Assembly (NCBI RefSeq): GCF_002917095.1
Contig: NZ_PQGA01000004.1
Location: 248,001-312,000 of the forward strand
Source of the DNA: Paraburkholderia eburnea
GTDB lineage: Bacteria; Pseudomonadota; Gammaproteobacteria; Burkholderiales; Burkholderiaceae
DNA: 64,000 nt
Direction of reading: 5' to 3'
Notes under the pieces: model-generated
Database searches by the model: none
The model's input: the letters and a program-made list of their open reading frames with translations, nothing else
What the model was told of the DNA's origin: nothing
Shown here: piece after piece, positions 1-10,839 of the stretch
Layout of the letters: every line of letters begins with the position of its first letter
Numbering within the stretch: position 1 is the first letter of the stretch
Made by a program: the position numbers and the translations under genes

Positions 1-246
1 GGCCTGCGCAATGGCCTCAAGAAATGCGGCGCGCCGAGCGTCCGGCAACTGGCGATAGGCGTCGAAGGCCGCGCCCGCGAGCGCGCAAGCACGCTCGACC
101 AACGCGGGGGTCGCGCAACCGAAGGCCGGTTCGAGCGTTTCGCCCGTCGCCGCGGCAAGCGCGTACAGCGCGCCGCCTGCGCCCTTGACGGACTCGCCGC
201 CAATAATCATGTCGCCTTGCGGATCGAATGAAACCTGGGTTTGCAT
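1..246 (-). CDS. NADP-type aldehyde dehydrogenase, N-terminal 82 residues (partial)
   Basis: Only the 5' end is present; the gene runs off the left edge. The visible N-terminus includes the stretch LEPAFGCATPALVERACALA followed by AFDAYRQLPDARRAAFLEAI. This matches the start of alpha-ketoglutarate semialdehyde (2,5-dioxovalerate) dehydrogenases, which oxidise the semialdehyde to 2-oxoglutarate at the end of non-phosphorylative pentose or aldarate catabolism. The catalytic Cys and Glu lie outside the window, so the subfamily is an inference. The ATG at 246 has an AGGAAA ribosome site. The gene starts 12 bp after the stop of the ThDP enzyme and is probably co-transcribed with it. Confidence 0.75.
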   Translation of the reverse strand, partial: MQTQVSFDPQGDMIIGGESVKGAGGALYALAAATGETLEPAFGCATPALVERACALAGAAFDAYRQLPDARRAAFLEAIAQA

Positions 247-258
247 GTTGGTGTTTCC

Positions 259-1935
259 TTAGCTGGCGAGGCGGTTAGCGGGCGTGATCTGCAGCGGATC
301 GGTACGCAGTTCGATCAGCGCCGCGACGCCCGCGCGTTGCGCGCGCTCGAATGCCGCCGCGAAATCCTCGGTGCGCTCGACGCGTTCCGCGTGCGCGCCG
401 AATGCGCGCGCCATGGCCACGAAGTCGGGATTGACGAATTGCGTCGCCGATACGCGGCCCGGATACTCGCGCTCCTGATGCATGCGGATCGTGCCGAGCA
501 TGTTGTTGTTCACGAGGATGACGATAAGCGGTGCGCCAAACTGCACGGCCGTCGCCAGTTCCTGCGGATACATCATGAAACAGCCGTCGCCCGCGAAGCA
601 CACGACCGATTGCTCCGGATTCCTGAGTTTTGCGGCAATCGCCGCCGGAAAGCCGTAGCCCATCGCGCCGTTGGTCGGCGCAAGTTCCGTCGCCATGCGA
701 CGATAGCGATAGAAACGATGAACCCAAACGGTGTAATTACCCGCACCGTTCGCGATGACGGCATCTTCCGGCAGCACCTCGTTCAGATGCGAGACCACTT
801 GAGCGAGATCGACGCCACGGATCTCGGTCGTCGGCGCGGGCGGCGTGGAATGCACCACATAGTCGGCGCGCGCCGATTCCGTCCATGCACGCCAGCGCGC
901 CTGCGTTTGCGCGGCAACGGGGGCCACGCCATCCAGCGCACGCGCGAATACCGCGAGCGATGCGTGAATCGGCACACGCGCCTGATAGACGCGGCCCAGT
1001 TCATCGGCGTCAGAATGCACGTGAATCATGGTTTGCTCAGGCGACGGGCTTGCGAACAGCGTATAGCCCGACGACGTCGTCTCGGCAAGACGCGAGCCGA
1101 TCACGATCAGCAAATCGGCATCGCTTGCGCGCTGCGCGAGCTTCGGCGACACACCTAGCCCAAGCTGGCCGACATAGTGCGCGTCGCGATTATCGAACAG
1201 ATCCTGGCGACGAAACGATGCTGCCACCGGCAGATTGTTTGCAGTGACGAAACGCTTGAGCGAAGCCCAGGCCGCTTCGTCCCAGCCCGTCCCGCCGACG
1301 ATCACGAGCGGGCGCTCGGCGTCTTCCAGCAGCGAGCGCAGTGCGTCTAGCGACTGCGCCTCAGGCGCCGCGTGCGCAACGCGCACGGCAGGCGCATCGG
1401 CGACAGTTGCCGCGCCGAACAGCACGTCCTCCGGCAACGCGATCACCACCGGCCCAGGACGCCCCGAAAGCGCTACGCTGAATGCTCTCGCGATGACTTC
1501 GGGAATGCGCTCCACGCTCTCGATCTGCGTGACCCATTTGGCGATGCCGCCGAACATCTGGCGGTAATCGACCTCCTGAAACGCGCCACGGCCAAGAAAA
1601 CCCTGCTCGACCTGACCGATGAAAAGAATCATCGGCGTGGCGTCTTCGCTTGCGGTGTGCACGCCGTTGCTCGCGTGCGTGGCGCCCGGCCCGCGCGTGA
1701 CGAAGCAGATGCCGGGGCGGCCAGTGAGCTTGCCATAGGCATCGGCCATATTCGAAGCCGCGCCTTCGTGTCGCGTGGTGATGGTGCGCACGCTCTGCGT
1801 GTCGTGCAATGCGTCGAGCACCGGCAGATAGCTTTCTCCGGGCACGCAATAAACGGTATCGACGCCATTGCCCACGAGTGCATCGACGAGAATGCGCCCG
1901 CCGTTACGCGAGATTGAGCTTGCGGATTCAGACAT
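259..1935 (-). CDS. Thiamine diphosphate-dependent enzyme, acetolactate synthase-like
   Basis: 558 aa with the three-domain layout of the acetolactate synthase / benzoylformate decarboxylase superfamily. The ThDP-activating glutamate is in TRHEGAASNMADAYG (about residue 58). The central domain has a degenerate Rossmann fold, and the ThDP/Mg motif is GDGCFMMYPQELATAVQFGA ending in NNN. The family makes or breaks bonds next to a 2-keto group. The substrate is not readable from sequence, and biosynthetic IlvB is unlikely because no IlvN subunit is present. An AAGGAGT site precedes the ATG. The adjacent ketoglutarate semialdehyde dehydrogenase-like gene suggests a role in sugar-acid or amino-acid catabolism. 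Confidence 0.8.
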   Translation of the reverse strand: MSESASSISRNGGRILVDALVGNGVDTVYCVPGESYLPVLDALHDTQSVRTITTRHEGAASNMADAYGKLTGRPGICFVTRGPGATHASNGVHTASEDATPMILFIGQVEQGFLGRGAFQEVDYRQMFGGIAKWVTQIESVERIPEVIARAFSVALSGRPGPVVIALPEDVLFGAATVADAPAVRVAHAAPEAQSLDALRSLLEDAERPLVIVGGTGWDEAAWASLKRFVTANNLPVAASFRRQDLFDNRDAHYVGQLGLGVSPKLAQRASDADLLIVIGSRLAETTSSGYTLFASPSPEQTMIHVHSDADELGRVYQARVPIHASLAVFARALDGVAPVAAQTQARWRAWTESARADYVVHSTPPAPTTEIRGVDLAQVVSHLNEVLPEDAVIANGAGNYTVWVHRFYRYRRMATELAPTNGAMGYGFPAAIAAKLRNPEQSVVCFAGDGCFMMYPQELATAVQFGAPLIVILVNNNMLGTIRMHQEREYPGRVSATQFVNPDFVAMARAFGAHAERVERTEDFAAAFERAQRAGVAALIELRTDPLQITPANRLAS

Positions 1936-2089
1936 GAAAGTGACTCCTTGTGACGGATCGCGGCGCCTTCGATAACGCTGCGGGATGCGGAAATTATGGG
2001 TCGCGCACGCGGCGTTTGCCGTGCGTGCCGCGCATAGCAGCTATGCGCTGTATGCGTGGCGTGCAAGATAAGAAAAACGGATGTGAATA

Positions 2090-2119
2090 AAAAAACGCCG
2101 CGCTAGCCAGCACGGCGTT
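2090..2119 (-). terminator. Rho-independent terminator of the beta-propeller gene
   Basis: Read on the minus strand, AACGCCG and CGGCGTT form a 7-bp stem around a 12-nt loop and are followed by a run of T. It lies 28 bp past the stop of the gene at 2147-4057 and insulates it from the ThDP enzyme downstream. Confidence 0.8.
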
Positions 2120-2146
2120 GAAATCGAATCCCGCTTCAGTCCCGCT

Positions 2147-4057
2147 TTAAGGATTAGGCACGTACGTCGGCATGGCCTCTTCCCAGAGCGTATCGGTGAT
2201 CGCGTGCTGGTCGCTGCCGTCGGCGTTCATCACCCAGTTCTGGCCGTCGGGCTGGAAGCTGTTGTCATAGAGCGCGAGTTCATCACGGAAGCCATATTCG
2301 CCCGAGCAATACGCGATGCGGCCGTCGTAAGTCCACACGGCATGGCCCTGATTGGAGCCCGGCGTCGTGAGGCGGCGCACATCGCTGCCATCCGGCTTGA
2401 TTGTGTACACGTCGTAGTGGAACTTGTTCGGATCGGTCGGGTTGACTTCCTTGCGCGTGAAAACGATTTTCGTGCCGTCCGGCGACCAGCCCGGCAGATT
2501 GTCTTCACCGGTCGTCAGCTCCGTGGTTTTGCGCGTCTCCAGATCGAGAATACGCAGGCCCTTTTCCTTCTCGCTCCACACGCGATACACGAGCTTCGTG
2601 CCGTCCGGCGAGTAGCTCGGGAAGCCCGCGTTGACCGAACCGTCCGTGAGCGCTTCCGCATGGCTGCCCATGCTGCCGTCGGTCTTGATGCGCATGATCT
2701 TGCCGGGGCCGCCCGCGCGCGTGAAGAACCAGCTACCCACGCCGAACGCCACCCACTTGCGGTCGGGCGACCAGGTCGGCTGGAACGCACCCGCAAGACC
2801 CTTCTGGACCAGGCTCGGATCGAGGCCGCTCTTCGAGGCATCGTACACGCGGTCATAACCCGAGAGATCGGCGTTCACCACCGCGATCGACGAATTGATC
2901 GCCTTCTCCGTATAGACCAGTTGCTTGCGGTCGGCGGAGAGTTGCGGGAACACGTCGATATAGGTGTATTTCCAGTGCGGATCGAAACTGAACAGCGGCG
3001 TGCCGTTTGCGCGCGCGGGGCGGAACGAGACCTTTTCATAGACGATCTTCTTGCCGTCATACGAATAGCGCGGCGAACGGATGCCCGTATTGCGCGTCGC
3101 GCGCTCGACGCCGGCCGTCGTGTAAAGGCCTTCGGTATCGCCGCCCTTCACGTGATACGCAACCGTCGTGTCGTTCAGGTATTGCGGAAACACCTTGAAA
3201 CCGGGCGTCGAAGTGAGTTCGCTTCGCTCGTGCGTGGCCAGATCGACGGAAACGATCTGCGAGCTGACGTTGTTGATGCCTTCGGGACGGTGCGCGCCCC
3301 ACGTCGATTCCACCGGCGTTTCGTAGAACGCCACGCGCTTGCCGTCGGGCGACCACGTGGGCGAGCCTTCGTCGTAACCGGTGCGCGTGGCGACCTGGTG
3401 CCAGCCCGAGCCGTCCGGACGAATCACATAGATGCTGCTTTCCTGCGTGCGCTCCCAGCCCACCGGCAGATTGTGACCGCGCCAGTCGCTGCCGATATCC
3501 GAGGACAGGGCAATCCATTTGCCATCCGGCGACCATGAAGGCCGGAAGAAACTATGCGGCTTCGACGGATCGAACTTGATGTTGGCCGTGACGTTCTTCA
3601 ACGCGCCCGTGGCGATGTTCAGCGTCCAGATGTTGGTCGTGCCGAAATCGTGCGCGCCACGACGCGATGAAACAAACGCAATGACATTGGGATTGACGGG
3701 CGAGAACACGGCCGCGTCGTCGACCGCGATGTGGTCGGTGAGCTTCTGCATGTGCGAGCCGTCGACCTTCACGCGATAAAGGTCCGATTCGCCAAGCCCC
3801 GCTCGCTCCGACGTGAACACGATCCACTGACCGTCCTTCGAGAACGAGGCGTGATAGTCGAAGCCTTCGTCCGCGAGCAGTTTGTGCTCGTCGGAGCCAT
3901 CGGCATTGGCAATATACAGATCCGATGTGACGGGCCCGAGTCGGTTGAGCAACAGCGTGCCTTCGGTGGCCGCCAGCGCCTGGGTCGAGAGTAGGACGCC
4001 ATTCCCCGCGAGCGCCGCGCAAGCAGCGATATGTCTGAATTTAAGCTTGAATTGCAC
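2147..4057 (-). CDS. Secreted TolB-like PD40 beta-propeller protein
   Basis: 636 aa. The signal peptide spans roughly residues 1-29 and ends ALAA. Most of the rest is repeated PD40/WD40-type strands of the form WSPDGKWIAFSS or YSPDGTKLVYRV, at least seven copies, as in TolB and in the N-terminal propellers of some peptidases. No catalytic domain follows the propeller, so it is more likely a periplasmic or exported binding/scaffold protein than an enzyme. It is not the true TolB of the Tol-Pal system: no tol genes are near and it is about 200 aa too long. It starts with GTG after a strong AGGAGG site. It is a single-gene unit with its own terminator. Confidence 0.75.
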   Translation of the reverse strand: MQFKLKFRHIAACAALAGNGVLLSTQALAATEGTLLLNRLGPVTSDLYIANADGSDEHKLLADEGFDYHASFSKDGQWIVFTSERAGLGESDLYRVKVDGSHMQKLTDHIAVDDAAVFSPVNPNVIAFVSSRRGAHDFGTTNIWTLNIATGALKNVTANIKFDPSKPHSFFRPSWSPDGKWIALSSDIGSDWRGHNLPVGWERTQESSIYVIRPDGSGWHQVATRTGYDEGSPTWSPDGKRVAFYETPVESTWGAHRPEGINNVSSQIVSVDLATHERSELTSTPGFKVFPQYLNDTTVAYHVKGGDTEGLYTTAGVERATRNTGIRSPRYSYDGKKIVYEKVSFRPARANGTPLFSFDPHWKYTYIDVFPQLSADRKQLVYTEKAINSSIAVVNADLSGYDRVYDASKSGLDPSLVQKGLAGAFQPTWSPDRKWVAFGVGSWFFTRAGGPGKIMRIKTDGSMGSHAEALTDGSVNAGFPSYSPDGTKLVYRVWSEKEKGLRILDLETRKTTELTTGEDNLPGWSPDGTKIVFTRKEVNPTDPNKFHYDVYTIKPDGSDVRRLTTPGSNQGHAVWTYDGRIAYCSGEYGFRDELALYDNSFQPDGQNWVMNADGSDQHAITDTLWEEAMPTYVPNP

Positions 4058-4452
4058 TGCAAATGCCTCCTGTATTTATCGGTGGCCGCCTGCCTTCGTG
4101 GTGTCGCGGCATTGCCTTGACAAGGCAATCCGTCATCGTTCTATCGGTCTTTGCACGGGACATGGGTAGCGGCTTCGATCGTAAGGTTACTCAGGTCCGC
4201 ACCACCTGTCCCTGAACAAAACAAACTTTCGCTGGGACTTTTTGATGGGAACGGCACGCGCGTGCCGCGCCAGGCATAGAGACCAACCCGAATCACCTTC
4301 AATTTATGAAGAAAAGTGCCAGCGAATCGGCCTTTTGTATAAGGGCTTGCGCCCCCCCTTGACCTACCATCGTCGGCAGCCGGAGACATCGGCACTCCAT
4401 CTCCCGATGGATCGATAACGTGGTCAATAGAATACGTAAAAGGCCGGAGACA
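4058..4452. other. Divergent intergenic region, 395 bp
   Basis: This region separates the beta-propeller gene (minus) from the Tsx-like channel gene (plus) and must hold both promoters. The AGGAGG ribosome site of the propeller gene is at the left end. No clear palindromic operator or coding sequence was found, and the short frames here lack ribosome sites and family resemblance. Confidence 0.5.
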
Positions 4453-5433
4453 ATGAAGACGACACGAAGCGCCATGCGCACGCCATCGATTCGCAAGTCA
4501 TTGATTGGCATTGCGATGTTTTTATGTTTAGCCGAACTCGCTCACGCGGAGGTCTATACCGCGCCGAACGGGTCCGCACCACCGCAAACGGAGGATAACC
4601 GGCCCAACGGCGCCGCGCCGAAGCCGAACGCGGTTCAGGCCGATGACGGGACGCCGCCGCTCGTCTGGAACGACACCTATGTGGGCTATCGCTATGGCAG
4701 CGACTTCCACTATCCCGGCGTAAAGGACAAGGTCGCGCAAAATATTGGCTACCTGACGACGATCGGCGGCTTCCGCTACGGCAGCTACGCGTTCAACGTC
4801 GATTATCTGGTCTCGAACTCGGCGAACCCCGAAGCGGGCGGCCCTTCGTCAGGCGGCGCGCAGGAAGTCTATAGCGTGGGGCGCGTCGAGTTTAGCGCGG
4901 GCAAAATCCTCGGACATTCGGTGGGTTACGGTTTCGTGCGCGATCTCGGCGCGACCATCGGCTACGAGTTCGGCGTGAAGAACGACGCCTACGCGGAGCG
5001 CGCACGTATGCTCGTGTTCGGCCCGACGGTCGAATTCGCCATTCCGCACGGTTTCGCCAACCTGACCGTTGGCGGGCGCACGGAGAGCAATCACAACGGC
5101 ATTACCGGTGTGGATGTGCACTTCCATACGGCGTGGCACATCGAAAGCTCCTGGCTCGTGCCGTTCCGCGTGGCACGGGTGCCCTTCGAGTTTCGCGGCT
5201 TCGCGAGCGTGACCGGCCCGAAGGGCAAGGACGGCTTCTATACGGAAACCACCACGGAAATCCTCACGCGCATTTCGCTGCTGGCCGATGTGGGATCGTT
5301 CATCGGCCATCCGCGCACGGCGTATGTAGGCGTGGGTTACGAGTATTGGCACAACATGTACGGCACGCCTTCGAGCGAGACGGTGAGCACGAAGACATCG
5401 GCGCCGATGGTGATGGCGGAACTGCACTTCTGA
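4453..5433 (+). CDS. Tsx-like nucleoside-specific outer-membrane channel family protein
   Basis: 326 aa. A signal peptide ends LAELAHA (about residue 32). A proline/asparagine-rich linker follows, then alternating beta strands such as TYVGYRYGSDFHYPGV. The protein ends in a C-terminal Phe (MAELHF), the outer-membrane insertion signature. The YRYG.DFHYP block and overall length match the OmpK/Tsx superfamily, so a monomeric beta-barrel for nucleosides or similar small solutes is likely. The ATG at 4453 with GGAGA five bases upstream is preferred over an in-frame GTG at 4420. No nucleoside gene is adjacent, so the substrate is inferred only from the family. Confidence 0.72.
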   Translation: MKTTRSAMRTPSIRKSLIGIAMFLCLAELAHAEVYTAPNGSAPPQTEDNRPNGAAPKPNAVQADDGTPPLVWNDTYVGYRYGSDFHYPGVKDKVAQNIGYLTTIGGFRYGSYAFNVDYLVSNSANPEAGGPSSGGAQEVYSVGRVEFSAGKILGHSVGYGFVRDLGATIGYEFGVKNDAYAERARMLVFGPTVEFAIPHGFANLTVGGRTESNHNGITGVDVHFHTAWHIESSWLVPFRVARVPFEFRGFASVTGPKGKDGFYTETTTEILTRISLLADVGSFIGHPRTAYVGVGYEYWHNMYGTPSSETVSTKTSAPMVMAELHF

Positions 5434-5446
5434 TCGACCCGCAAGC

Positions 5447-5483
5447 GGAACACGGCGGCCAGCGTCACGGATCGCCGTGTTCC
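5447..5483. terminator. Perfect 11-bp hairpin between convergent genes
   Basis: GGAACACGGCG and CGCCGTGTTCC enclose a 15-nt loop in the 68-bp gap between the Tsx-like gene and the TetR gene, which end toward each other. There is no T-tract, so it may act as a bidirectional or 3'-stabilising structure rather than a classical terminator. Confidence 0.55.
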
Positions 5484-5501
5484 GTGCCGGTTCGACAGGT
5501 A

Positions 5502-6152
5502 TTAGACGAGGCCGGCCCACGCGTCATTGCACGCCTCGATGTGCGGGCGCTCATGCACCAACAGCGCGCGCACGATTTGCGCCACATCGGCTTCGGGCAG
5601 ATTGCTCTGCGCCAGATGCCTCAACCGGCGACGCAATAGCCCGCTCAACGTCGCATGAATCACGCGCGCGCTTATCTGTGCATCCAGAGAAGCCGGCAGG
5701 CAGGCACGGAACATCGCGCGACGCAGCCATTCTTCGATGCGCAGTTCGGCATTGCGGCTCGCCATGAGCACACGCTCGAAAAACGGCGCGAATTCCAGCG
5801 TGCTTTCGCAAAGGCTGAACACCAGCGCGTACAGCCGCGCCGTTCGCGGCACTTCAGTGGCTTCGCGCCAGCACCGCTTGATTTCCTCGACGAGTTCTTC
5901 GACGGGATGGTCGCGGCACACGGCCAGGTTCACCGCGAATGGATCGAGCGGTCGCGCCGCCGCCTGAAATATGGCGTCGAGCAACGCAAGCTTGTTCTCG
6001 AAGTGACCATAGAGCGCTCCGCGTGTCACGCCCGCCCGTCGCGCGATTTCATCGAGCGTCGCGCCTGCCAGACCTTTTTCATAAAATGCGCCTTCGGCCG
6101 CCTCAAGTAGCATCGCCCGAGTCGCTAATGCTTGTTCGCGAGTTCGCTTCAC
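5502..6152 (-). CDS. TetR/AcrR-family repressor, probable regulator of the RND efflux operon
   Basis: 216 aa from a GTG at 6152 with AAAGGA upstream. Residues 1-60 form a classic TetR helix-turn-helix (KRTREQALATRAMLLEAA, then DEIARRAGVTRGALYGHF), closest in style to AcrR, TtgR and BpeR. The C-terminal ligand domain has the usual length. It lies 93 bp downstream of the outer-membrane factor in the same direction, so it is probably the last gene of the efflux operon or has its own weak promoter. By analogy with AcrR/TtgR it would repress the pump until a drug binds. The palindromes at 12146 and 12305 are candidate targets, but this is not proven. Confidence 0.82.
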   Translation of the reverse strand: MKRTREQALATRAMLLEAAEGAFYEKGLAGATLDEIARRAGVTRGALYGHFENKLALLDAIFQAAARPLDPFAVNLAVCRDHPVEELVEEIKRCWREATEVPRTARLYALVFSLCESTLEFAPFFERVLMASRNAELRIEEWLRRAMFRACLPASLDAQISARVIHATLSGLLRRRLRHLAQSNLPEADVAQIVRALLVHERPHIEACNDAWAGLV

Positions 6153-6245
6153 TTTCTTTTCCTTTCCCCGGATTCTTCTCGCTGAATAGGGACCCCGCGC
6201 GTGTCGTTCGCACAAGGGCCGCCAGTCAAACGCTTCGCTACCCTT

Positions 6246-7691
6246 TCATTCGACGTGCGGATGCGAAACCGCAGCGGCTTTAACAACGGGTTCGGTCCAT
6301 CCGCCGCCCAGCGCGCGATAGAGATCCACCGTATTGCTCATACGCGAAAGCCGGATCTTGATGAGATTCTGCTGCGCGTCGTAGAGCGAACGCTGATTCA
6401 CCAGTACCGCCAGATAACCGTCTACGCCTTGCCGGTAGCGTTCGTCGGACAGGTCATAAGCCGACTGGCTCGCTTGAACGAGTTGCCGCTGGGCGCTTTC
6501 CTCCTGCGCCCAGGTGGCGCGCCCATCGAGCGCATCCGACACTTCACGGAACGCAGTCTGGATCGTCTTTTGATAGGTTGCGACCGCGATATCGCGATTG
6601 ACCTTTGCCACCGCGAGATTCGCGCTATTGCGACCGTAGTCGAAGATCGGCACCGAGATCGACGGGCCAAACGACCAGGCCGCGCTGCCCGGATCGAACA
6701 GATCACGCAGCGTCGCACTCGCGGTGCCCCCACCCGCCGTCAACGCAATACGCGGGAAGAAGGCCGCGCGTGCCGCGCCGATATTCGCGTTCTGCGCGAG
6801 TAGCTGATGCTCGGCGGACATGATGTCGGGGCGGCGGGTCAGCAGGTCCGAAGGCAGCCCCGCAGGGAGCGCTTCGTCGAGTTTGACCGCCGCGAGCGTT
6901 TCGGGGGCGACCAGGTCGGCGCCCAGCGGCGCACCGACCAGCAAGGTCAGCGCGTTGACGTCCTGCCGCACCTGGCGCTCGTATTGCGCCAGATTGACTT
7001 CGGCCGTATGCACGGACGTCTGCGCCTGACGCAAATCGAGCAACGACGCCGTGCCATTGCGAAAGCCCGATTCCGTGATCTTCAGCGAGGCCTGCTGGTT
7101 AGCCAGTGTGTTCGCGGTCAGGGTCTTGAGATCCTGATCCGCCTGCAACGTGAGCCATGCGTTCGCCACCTCGGCGATCAGGCTGATCTGCGTAGCCTTG
7201 CGCGCTTCGGTGGTGGCCAGATAGCTCTGCAGCGCCTGTTCCGACAAGCTGCGTATGCGACCAAATAGATCCAGCTCATAGGACGCCACGCCGCCGACGC
7301 TATAACTGCGCGTCACACCCGCTTGTCCTGTCGTCGAAACATCGGCGGGCAAGCGCTGGAGCGATCCGCTCGCACTGGCCGAAAGCGTCGGCAGCAGGTC
7401 GGCACGCTGGATACGGTACTGCGCGCGCGCCGATTCGATATTCAGTATCGCGACGCGCAGATCCCGATTGTTCTCCAGCGCCATCGCGATAAGCTTTTGC
7501 AGGCGCGCATCGGCATAGTAGTCGCGCCAGTCGATATCGGCGGCCAGCGGTCCGCGCTGCTCTACTTGCCCAGATACGTCGTACTGCGATGCAATCGCGG
7601 AATCGGGTCGTTGATACTTTGGAATCATCGTGCAACCCGCCACCAGCGTAAACGCCAGCGCGGGCAACACCGCGATTTTCAGGGTCTTCAT
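6246..7691 (-). CDS. RND efflux outer-membrane factor (OprM/NodT family lipoprotein)
   Basis: 481 aa. The lipoprotein signal has lipobox LVAGC (Cys at about residue 20). Two repeated coiled-coil/beta halves follow, typical of TolC-type channels, for example [20 protein letters not shown] and [19 protein letters not shown]. It forms the trimeric outer-membrane exit duct of a tripartite pump. Its ATG overlaps the stop of the pump gene by 4 bp (ATGA), indicating translational coupling. It closes the MFP-pump-OMF order seen in ttgABC, mexAB-oprM and bpeAB-oprB operons. Confidence 0.92.
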   Translation of the reverse strand: MKTLKIAVLPALAFTLVAGCTMIPKYQRPDSAIASQYDVSGQVEQRGPLAADIDWRDYYADARLQKLIAMALENNRDLRVAILNIESARAQYRIQRADLLPTLSASASGSLQRLPADVSTTGQAGVTRSYSVGGVASYELDLFGRIRSLSEQALQSYLATTEARKATQISLIAEVANAWLTLQADQDLKTLTANTLANQQASLKITESGFRNGTASLLDLRQAQTSVHTAEVNLAQYERQVRQDVNALTLLVGAPLGADLVAPETLAAVKLDEALPAGLPSDLLTRRPDIMSAEHQLLAQNANIGAARAAFFPRIALTAGGGTASATLRDLFDPGSAAWSFGPSISVPIFDYGRNSANLAVAKVNRDIAVATYQKTIQTAFREVSDALDGRATWAQEESAQRQLVQASQSAYDLSDERYRQGVDGYLAVLVNQRSLYDAQQNLIKIRLSRMSNTVDLYRALGGGWTEPVVKAAAVSHPHVE

Positions 7692-10600
7692 GCTTCTACC
7701 TCTTCTGCCTCTTCAATCTGTCCGCTCTTGCGACGCGCGACGAAACCCGTAACCAGCACATAGAACATGGGCACAAAGAAAATCGCAAGGAACGTCGCGG
7801 TCATCATTCCGCCCACCACGCCCGTGCCTACCGAGTGCTGGCTGCCCGAACCCGCGCCGTGCGAGATCGCCAGCGGCAACACGCCCAGCACGAACGCCAT
7901 CGAGGTCATGATGATCGGCCGCAGGCGCAAACGCGCGGCCTGCACGGCGGCCTGCGCGAGCGGCATGCCTTCGCGCTCGTACAGATCCTTGGCGAACTCG
8001 ACGATCAGAATGGCGTTCTTCGCCGACAGCCCCACGGTGGTGAGCAGGCCCACCTGGAAAAACACATCGTTCGTGAGACCGCGCGCAAGTGTCGCCACTA
8101 CGGCGCCGATCACGCCAAGCGGCACCACCATCAGCACCGAGAACGGCACAGACCAGCTTTCATACAAGGCCGCGAGACAGAGAAACACGATCAGGATCGA
8201 CAGCGCGTAAAGCGCGGGCGCCTGCGAACCCGACAACTGTTCTTCATACGAGAGACCCGTCACGGCAACGCTGTAACCCTTCGGCAATTGCGCCGCGATC
8301 TTGCGCACTTCGGCCATCGCTTCGCCCGAGCTATGGCCTTCGGCCGGTTGCCCCTGCAGTTCGACCGCCGAAATGCCGTTGAAACGTTCGAGCTTCGGCG
8401 AGCCGAATTCCCAGTGGCTGTTCGCCACTGCCGAGAACGGCACCATCTGGTTAGCGCCATTGCGCAGATACCATCGGTTCAGATCTTCGGGGCTCATGCG
8501 CGAAGCAGGATTGCCCTGTATATAGACCTTCTTCACGCGGCCTCGATCGACGAAATCGTTCACATATTCCGAACCCCAGGCAGCCGTCATGGTGTCGTTG
8601 ATATCCGCGACACTCACGTTGAGCGCGCGCGCCTTTTCATCGTCGATATCGACGTGGAATTGCGGTTCGTCATTCATGCCGTTGGGACGCACGTTCACCA
8701 GCAGCGGATCTTGACGCGCGAGGCGCAGGAACTGATCGCGCGCCGCCATCAGCGCGGCATGGCCTTCGCCGGTGTTGTCCTGCAGATAGATATCGAAGCC
8801 TTGCGCGTTGCCGAGTTCGAGTACGGCGGGCGGCACGATAGGAATCACCACGCCGTCATTGATCTTCGAGAAAGCCACGCGCGCGCGCTGCGCCAGATCG
8901 AAGACGCTTGAATCGGCGCCCTTGCGTTCTTCCCACGACTTGAGACCGACGAACGCGAGCGCCGAGTTCTGGCCTCGCCCCGCAAAATTGAAGCCATTCA
9001 CGGTAAAAACACTCTCGACAGCGCCGGCTTCATCCTTGAGCAGGTAATCGCGCACCTGCGTCAGCACGTCCTCCGTCCGCTGCGCCGAAGTATTGCCCGG
9101 CATCTGCACCTGCACGAACATCAGGCTCTGGTCCTCGTCGGGCAGAAAGGCGGTTGGGATGCGCGTGAACAGCGCGCCCATGCTCGCGACGATCACCACG
9201 TAAATCAGGAGATAGCGGCCCTTCTTGCGCAGAATCGACGCGACGGCGCCTTCATAACGCGCGGCGCCGCGATCGAAGCTGCGATTGAACCAGCCGAAAA
9301 AGCCCTTCTTTTCGTGGTGATCGGCGTGACCCGGCTTGAGGATCGTCGCGCACAACGCGGGCGTGAACACCAGCGCAACCAGTACGGAAAGCGCCATCGC
9401 CGAGACGATCGTGATCGAGAACTGGCGATAGATCACCCCGGTCGAACCGCCGAAGAACGCCATCGGAAGGAACACGGCGGACAGGACCATGGCGATGCCG
9501 ACCAGCGCGCCCTGGATCTGGCCCATCGATTTTTTCGTGGCTTCCTTCGCGCTCAGGCCTTCTTCGCTCATCACCCGCTCGACGTTTTCGACCACGACGA
9601 TCGCATCGTCCACCAGCAGGCCGATGGCGAGCACCATGCCGAACATCGTGAGGGTATTGATCGTGAATCCGCACGCCGACAGCACACCGAAGGTACCCAG
9701 CAGCACCACCGGCACGGCAAGCGTCGGAATCAGCGTCGCGCGGATGTTCTGCAAAAACAGGTACATCACGAGAAACACCAGCACGATGCCTTCGAGCAGC
9801 GTCTTCACCACTTCGTGAATCGACGCGTGCACGACCGGCGACGTGTCGTACGGAACGACAATCCTCACGCCCGGCGGCAGCAGCGGCTCTTTCTCCTTGA
9901 GCAGCTTCTTGACGGCCTCCACCGTCTCCAGCAGATTCGCGCCCGTCGCCAGGCGTAGCGCGAGGCCCGCGGACGGTTTGCCGTTATACAGGCTGGAAAT
10001 GGAGTAGTTTTCCGGCCCGAGGCTCACGTTCGCGACATCGCCCAGACGCACCTGCGAGCCATCCGTGTTGACCTTGATGAGGATCTTGCGGAATTCGTCG
10101 GCGGTGCGCAGGCGCACCTTGCCGATCACCGTCGCGCTCAACTGGACGCCACCGCGCGCCGGCAAGCCGCCGAGCTGCCCCGACGACACCTGCACGTTCT
10201 GCGACTGGATTGCGGCCGTCACGTCCTGCGGCGTCAGCGAATAACTGTCGAGCTTCGCAGGATCGAGCCAGATACGCATCGCGTACTGCGAGCCCATCAG
10301 CAGATAATCGCCCACGCCCTTGGTGCGCAGAATCGGATCCTGCAGATTGGAGGCGAGAAAGTTGCCGAGGTCGCCGACCGACATCTTGCCGTCTTCCGAA
10401 ACCAGCGCCACGACCATCATGAAGTTGAGCTGATACTTCACGACGCGGATGCCCTGCTGCTGTACTTCCTGCGGCAGCAATGGCGTCGCGAGCGACAGTT
10501 TGTTCTGCACCTGCACCTGGGCAATATCCGGATTGGTGCCCTGATCGAAGGTGGCGATGATGGTCATGCTGCCGTCGGCGTTACTTTCGGACGACATATA

Positions 10601-10828
10601 GCGCAAGCCGTCCAGGCCGTTGAGCTGCTGTTCGATCGGCTGCACCACGGTGTCCTGCACGGTCTGCGCGGACGCGCCCGGATAAGTCACCGTGATCGAC
10701 ACAGCGGGCGCGGCGATATTCGGGTACTGATTGATCGGCAGCCCGCGAATCGCCAGATAGCCCGCCAGCATGATGATGATGGCGATGACCCACGCGAACA
10801 CGGGGCGCCTGATAAAAAACTGGGACAT
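7688..10828 (-). CDS. RND multidrug efflux pump, inner-membrane permease (AcrB/MexB/TtgB type)
   Basis: 1046 aa. The protein begins [20 protein letters not shown], the canonical HAE1-family start. It has 12 predicted membrane segments with two large periplasmic loops after TM1 and TM7. TM4 carries the proton-relay pair in [17 protein letters not shown], and TM10-12 has the [15 protein letters not shown] block. It exports hydrophobic drugs, solvents or aromatic compounds using the proton gradient. It starts 11 bp after the adaptor gene and overlaps the outer-membrane factor gene. Substrates cannot be read from sequence. Confidence 0.95.
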   Translation of the reverse strand: MSQFFIRRPVFAWVIAIIIMLAGYLAIRGLPINQYPNIAAPAVSITVTYPGASAQTVQDTVVQPIEQQLNGLDGLRYMSSESNADGSMTIIATFDQGTNPDIAQVQVQNKLSLATPLLPQEVQQQGIRVVKYQLNFMMVVALVSEDGKMSVGDLGNFLASNLQDPILRTKGVGDYLLMGSQYAMRIWLDPAKLDSYSLTPQDVTAAIQSQNVQVSSGQLGGLPARGGVQLSATVIGKVRLRTADEFRKILIKVNTDGSQVRLGDVANVSLGPENYSISSLYNGKPSAGLALRLATGANLLETVEAVKKLLKEKEPLLPPGVRIVVPYDTSPVVHASIHEVVKTLLEGIVLVFLVMYLFLQNIRATLIPTLAVPVVLLGTFGVLSACGFTINTLTMFGMVLAIGLLVDDAIVVVENVERVMSEEGLSAKEATKKSMGQIQGALVGIAMVLSAVFLPMAFFGGSTGVIYRQFSITIVSAMALSVLVALVFTPALCATILKPGHADHHEKKGFFGWFNRSFDRGAARYEGAVASILRKKGRYLLIYVVIVASMGALFTRIPTAFLPDEDQSLMFVQVQMPGNTSAQRTEDVLTQVRDYLLKDEAGAVESVFTVNGFNFAGRGQNSALAFVGLKSWEERKGADSSVFDLAQRARVAFSKINDGVVIPIVPPAVLELGNAQGFDIYLQDNTGEGHAALMAARDQFLRLARQDPLLVNVRPNGMNDEPQFHVDIDDEKARALNVSVADINDTMTAAWGSEYVNDFVDRGRVKKVYIQGNPASRMSPEDLNRWYLRNGANQMVPFSAVANSHWEFGSPKLERFNGISAVELQGQPAEGHSSGEAMAEVRKIAAQLPKGYSVAVTGLSYEEQLSGSQAPALYALSILIVFLCLAALYESWSVPFSVLMVVPLGVIGAVVATLARGLTNDVFFQVGLLTTVGLSAKNAILIVEFAKDLYEREGMPLAQAAVQAARLRLRPIIMTSMAFVLGVLPLAISHGAGSGSQHSVGTGVVGGMMTATFLAIFFVPMFYVLVTGFVARRKSGQIEEAEEVEA

Positions 10829-10839
10829 GTGCGCTCCGC